From JBBIKU01 sp037445245 (GTDB lineage Bacteria > Chloroflexota > Anaerolineae > Anaerolineales > Anaerolineaceae), in the NCBI GenBank assembly GCA_037445245.1, contig JBBIKU010000128.1, positions 1-7,013 of the forward strand: 7,013 bases of DNA, read 5' to 3'. Every line of letters begins with the position of its first letter. Positions within the stretch are counted from its first letter, which is position 1. A program made the translations under genes and the position numbers. The notes beneath the pieces are model-generated. The model ran no database searches and was not told the DNA's origin. It worked only from the letters and a program-made list of their open reading frames with translations. Below are positions 5,342-7,013 of this stretch, in pieces.

Positions 5342-7013
5342 TGGCGATCTCCTTCTCCAGTTCGTCTTCGATCTTTGCCTGGATATTATAGATCTGGCGG
5401 TAGATGCCCTCCTGCGCCAACAATTCCGCGTGCCTGCCGCGCTGAACGATCCTGCCGTTATCCATGACCAGAATCTGGTCGGCGTCCATGATGCTCTGCA
5501 TACGGTGCGCGATAATAAAAGTGCTGCGGTTGCGCATCAGATTTTGCAGCGCTTCACGGATTTCGGCTTCAGTTTCGGTGTCCACCGAGGAAGTCGAATC
5601 ATCCAGAATCAAAATGCAAGGATTCTTGAGCAGGGTGCGCGCAGTCGCAATGCGCTGCTTCTGCCCGCCCGAGAGGGTAACTCCCCTCTCGCCCACCAGC
5701 GTGTCGTATCCTTGGGGGAAGCTCAAAATCACCTCGTGCACCGCAGCCGCCCGGGCAGCGGTTTCGATTTCTTCCTGGCTCACCTCCCTGCCAACGCCAT
5801 AGGTGATGTTTTCACGAATGCTGCGCGAGAACAGGAAAGGCTCCTGCTCGACGATCCCAATTTGCTGACGCAGATAGCGCCGCGGATAACGGTTGAGTTC
5901 AACGCCGTCTAGCAGCACGCTGCCGCTGGTGTAATCATAGAAACGCGGCAGCAGGTTGACTAGGGTGGTTTTGCCCGACCCGGTTGAACCCAGCAACGCT
6001 ACCACTTGCCCGGGTTGGCATTCGAAGCTGATGCCTTCCAGCACCGGGATGCCGTCTTCATAGGTGAAACCAACATCCTTGAACACGATCTCGCCCTTCA
6101 GATCTCCGCTCGGGTTGTGCTCCCCGGCATCCAGCGGTTCGCGCTGCTCACCAATGATATCGGCGACTCGCTGATAGGACACCATACCGGTGGACATCTG
6201 AACGATCAAACGTCCCAGGTTGCGCATGGGGAAAATGATCCACACCACCAACCCGACGTAAGCCAGATAGGTACCAACGCTGATGTCACCGTTGATCGCC
6301 ATCAATGCCCCCACCAGAAATCCCGCCAGCATTTGCAGCCCGCACAGCGTGTCAGAGACGGGCCAAAACAGCGAATGCATCACCAGCAGGTGTTTGCCGC
6401 GCAAGAATTTCGCCCAATTATCGCGATCAAATTTCGCCATCTCGTATTGCTGGCGGGCAAAGGCTTTCACCACCCGCACCCCGCTCAAATTTTCCTGTAG
6501 GGTGGTCGAGAGCACAGCTTCCTGTTCCTGATAGGCTTCGAAAGCCCTGGAGACCTTTCGGAAAAACAGCAGTGAGATCAGCACGATGATGGGGACAACG
6601 ATGATCGAAATCCACGCCAGACGGGTATTCAATTGCAACAGGGCTGCAAAATTGACGCCGAACAGCAGAACGATTCGACCGACACCGATTGCCTGATCGG
6701 CATAGAAACGACGCAAGGCGTCCACGTCTGAGGTGCAGCGCTGGATCATTTCGCCGGTTTCGGTCTGGGCGTGGTAGGCAAAGGGAAGATGCTGAATATG
6801 ATCGTACAGATAGTTGCGCAGGCGACGGATGGTGCCTTCGGCGGTGCGGGCAGCCAGGCGCCCGCTGGTGAAAGTGAAGATGCCCTCCACAAACGCCAAC
6901 CCGATAAACCCGCCCACAACGACCACCAGGCTGAGACTGCCGTCGGGATCGACAAAGAAACGATCCACAAATTCACGCAACAACAGATAAGTGGCGGTTT
7001 TTGCAACGGCAGC
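5331..7013 (-). CDS. ABC exporter half-transporter with degenerate catalytic site (5' end cut by window)
   Basis: A membrane-spanning half-transporter that should pair with the next gene's product to export a substrate using ATP; the substrate cannot be read from sequence. The frame stays open to the window edge, so 560 C-terminal residues are visible and probably 25-60 N-terminal residues (most of membrane helix 1) lie outside. Counting from the edge codon, hydrophobic segments sit near 27-48, 109-128, 131-151, 216-240 and 247-268. The nucleotide-binding domain follows: Walker A GSTGSGKT at 342-349, Q-loop Gln390, signature LSGGQ at 447-451, Walker B LILDD ending at Asp472, D-loop SSVD, and switch His503 in IIAHR. 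Asp472 occupies the place of the usual catalytic Glu, as in TM287-like subunits of heterodimeric exporters. The stop is TAG at 5331-5333. A TTG at 6981-6983 could serve as a start but would remove helix 1, so I prefer a start outside the window. Confidence 0.95.
   Translation of the reverse strand, partial: AAVAKTATYLLLREFVDRFFVDPDGSLSLVVVVGGFIGLAFVEGIFTFTSGRLAARTAEGTIRRLRNYLYDHIQHLPFAYHAQTETGEMIQRCTSDVDALRRFYADQAIGVGRIVLLFGVNFAALLQLNTRLAWISIIVVPIIVLISLLFFRKVSRAFEAYQEQEAVLSTTLQENLSGVRVVKAFARQQYEMAKFDRDNWAKFLRGKHLLVMHSLFWPVSDTLCGLQMLAGFLVGALMAINGDISVGTYLAYVGLVVWIIFPMRNLGRLIVQMSTGMVSYQRVADIIGEQREPLDAGEHNPSGDLKGEIVFKDVGFTYEDGIPVLEGISFECQPGQVVALLGSTGSGKTTLVNLLPRFYDYTSGSVLLDGVELNRYPRRYLRQQIGIVEQEPFLFSRSIRENITYGVGREVSQEEIETAARAAAVHEVILSFPQGYDTLVGERGVTLSGGQKQRIATARTLLKNPCILILDDSTSSVDTETEAEIREALQNLMRNRSTFIIAHRMQSIMDADQILVMDNGRIVQRGRHAELLAQEGIYRQIYNIQAKIEDELEKEIASVA
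5349..5354 (-). promoter_or_regulatory. Ribosome-binding site for the second ABC subunit
   Basis: AAGGAG on the minus strand, 7 nt before the GTG at 5341 and inside the coding end of the upstream ABC gene. It supports the GTG as the true start and explains the 11-nt overlap. Confidence 0.75.

Noticed and set aside
3860..5467. A 535-codon open frame on the plus strand
   Set aside because: It is antisense to the two ABC genes, rich in His, Arg and Gln as expected from the reverse complement of a GC-rich coding frame, with no recognisable domain. The minus-strand proteins are unmistakable.

Overview
The window carries five genes, all on the minus strand, so transcription runs from position 7013 down to 1. 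It looks like a bacterial chromosome: tightly packed genes, short gaps, good Shine-Dalgarno sites, moderately high GC. No mobile element, CRISPR array, rRNA or tRNA was seen. The adenosine kinase is of the mycobacterial AdoK type. The adenosylhomocysteinase is of the short-tailed YGTGQS type found in archaea and Thermotoga. From memory of these families this mixture fits Chloroflexota (Anaerolineae-like) best, but that is inference without a database search.

Region 1 (7013-3521) encodes two ABC exporter half-transporters that overlap by 11 nt. The upstream one is cut by the window edge. Their sequence differences are complementary: the first has Asp in place of the Walker B catalytic Glu but a normal LSGGQ, and the second has a normal Walker B Glu but LSVGQ. 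This is the signature of an asymmetric heterodimeric exporter of the TM287/288 or BmrC/BmrD kind.

Region 2 (3520-3327) is a 194-nt intergenic stretch. It holds a good sigma-70-type promoter (TTGACA, 17 nt, TAAACT) and a leader of about 130 nt. Two near-duplicate segments of the leader can pair, alternatively, with the same third segment, and the mtnA ribosome-binding site can fold into a small hairpin. It matches no SAM or SAH riboswitch class that I recognise.

Region 3 (3326-76) is an S-adenosylmethionine by-product salvage operon. mtnA isomerises methylthioribose-1-phosphate (from methylthioadenosine), adoK phosphorylates adenosine, and ahcY splits S-adenosylhomocysteine into homocysteine and adenosine. 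The gaps are 13 and 21 nt. The ahcY frame is broken in this sequence: about 47 nt of a highly conserved adenosine-binding segment is missing at 1138-1141 and the frame shifts. This is either a genuine inactivating deletion or a sequencing or assembly error.

Region 4 (75-1) is the ahcY downstream region. It ends in a strong 31-nt inverted repeat at the window edge, a probable terminator hairpin.
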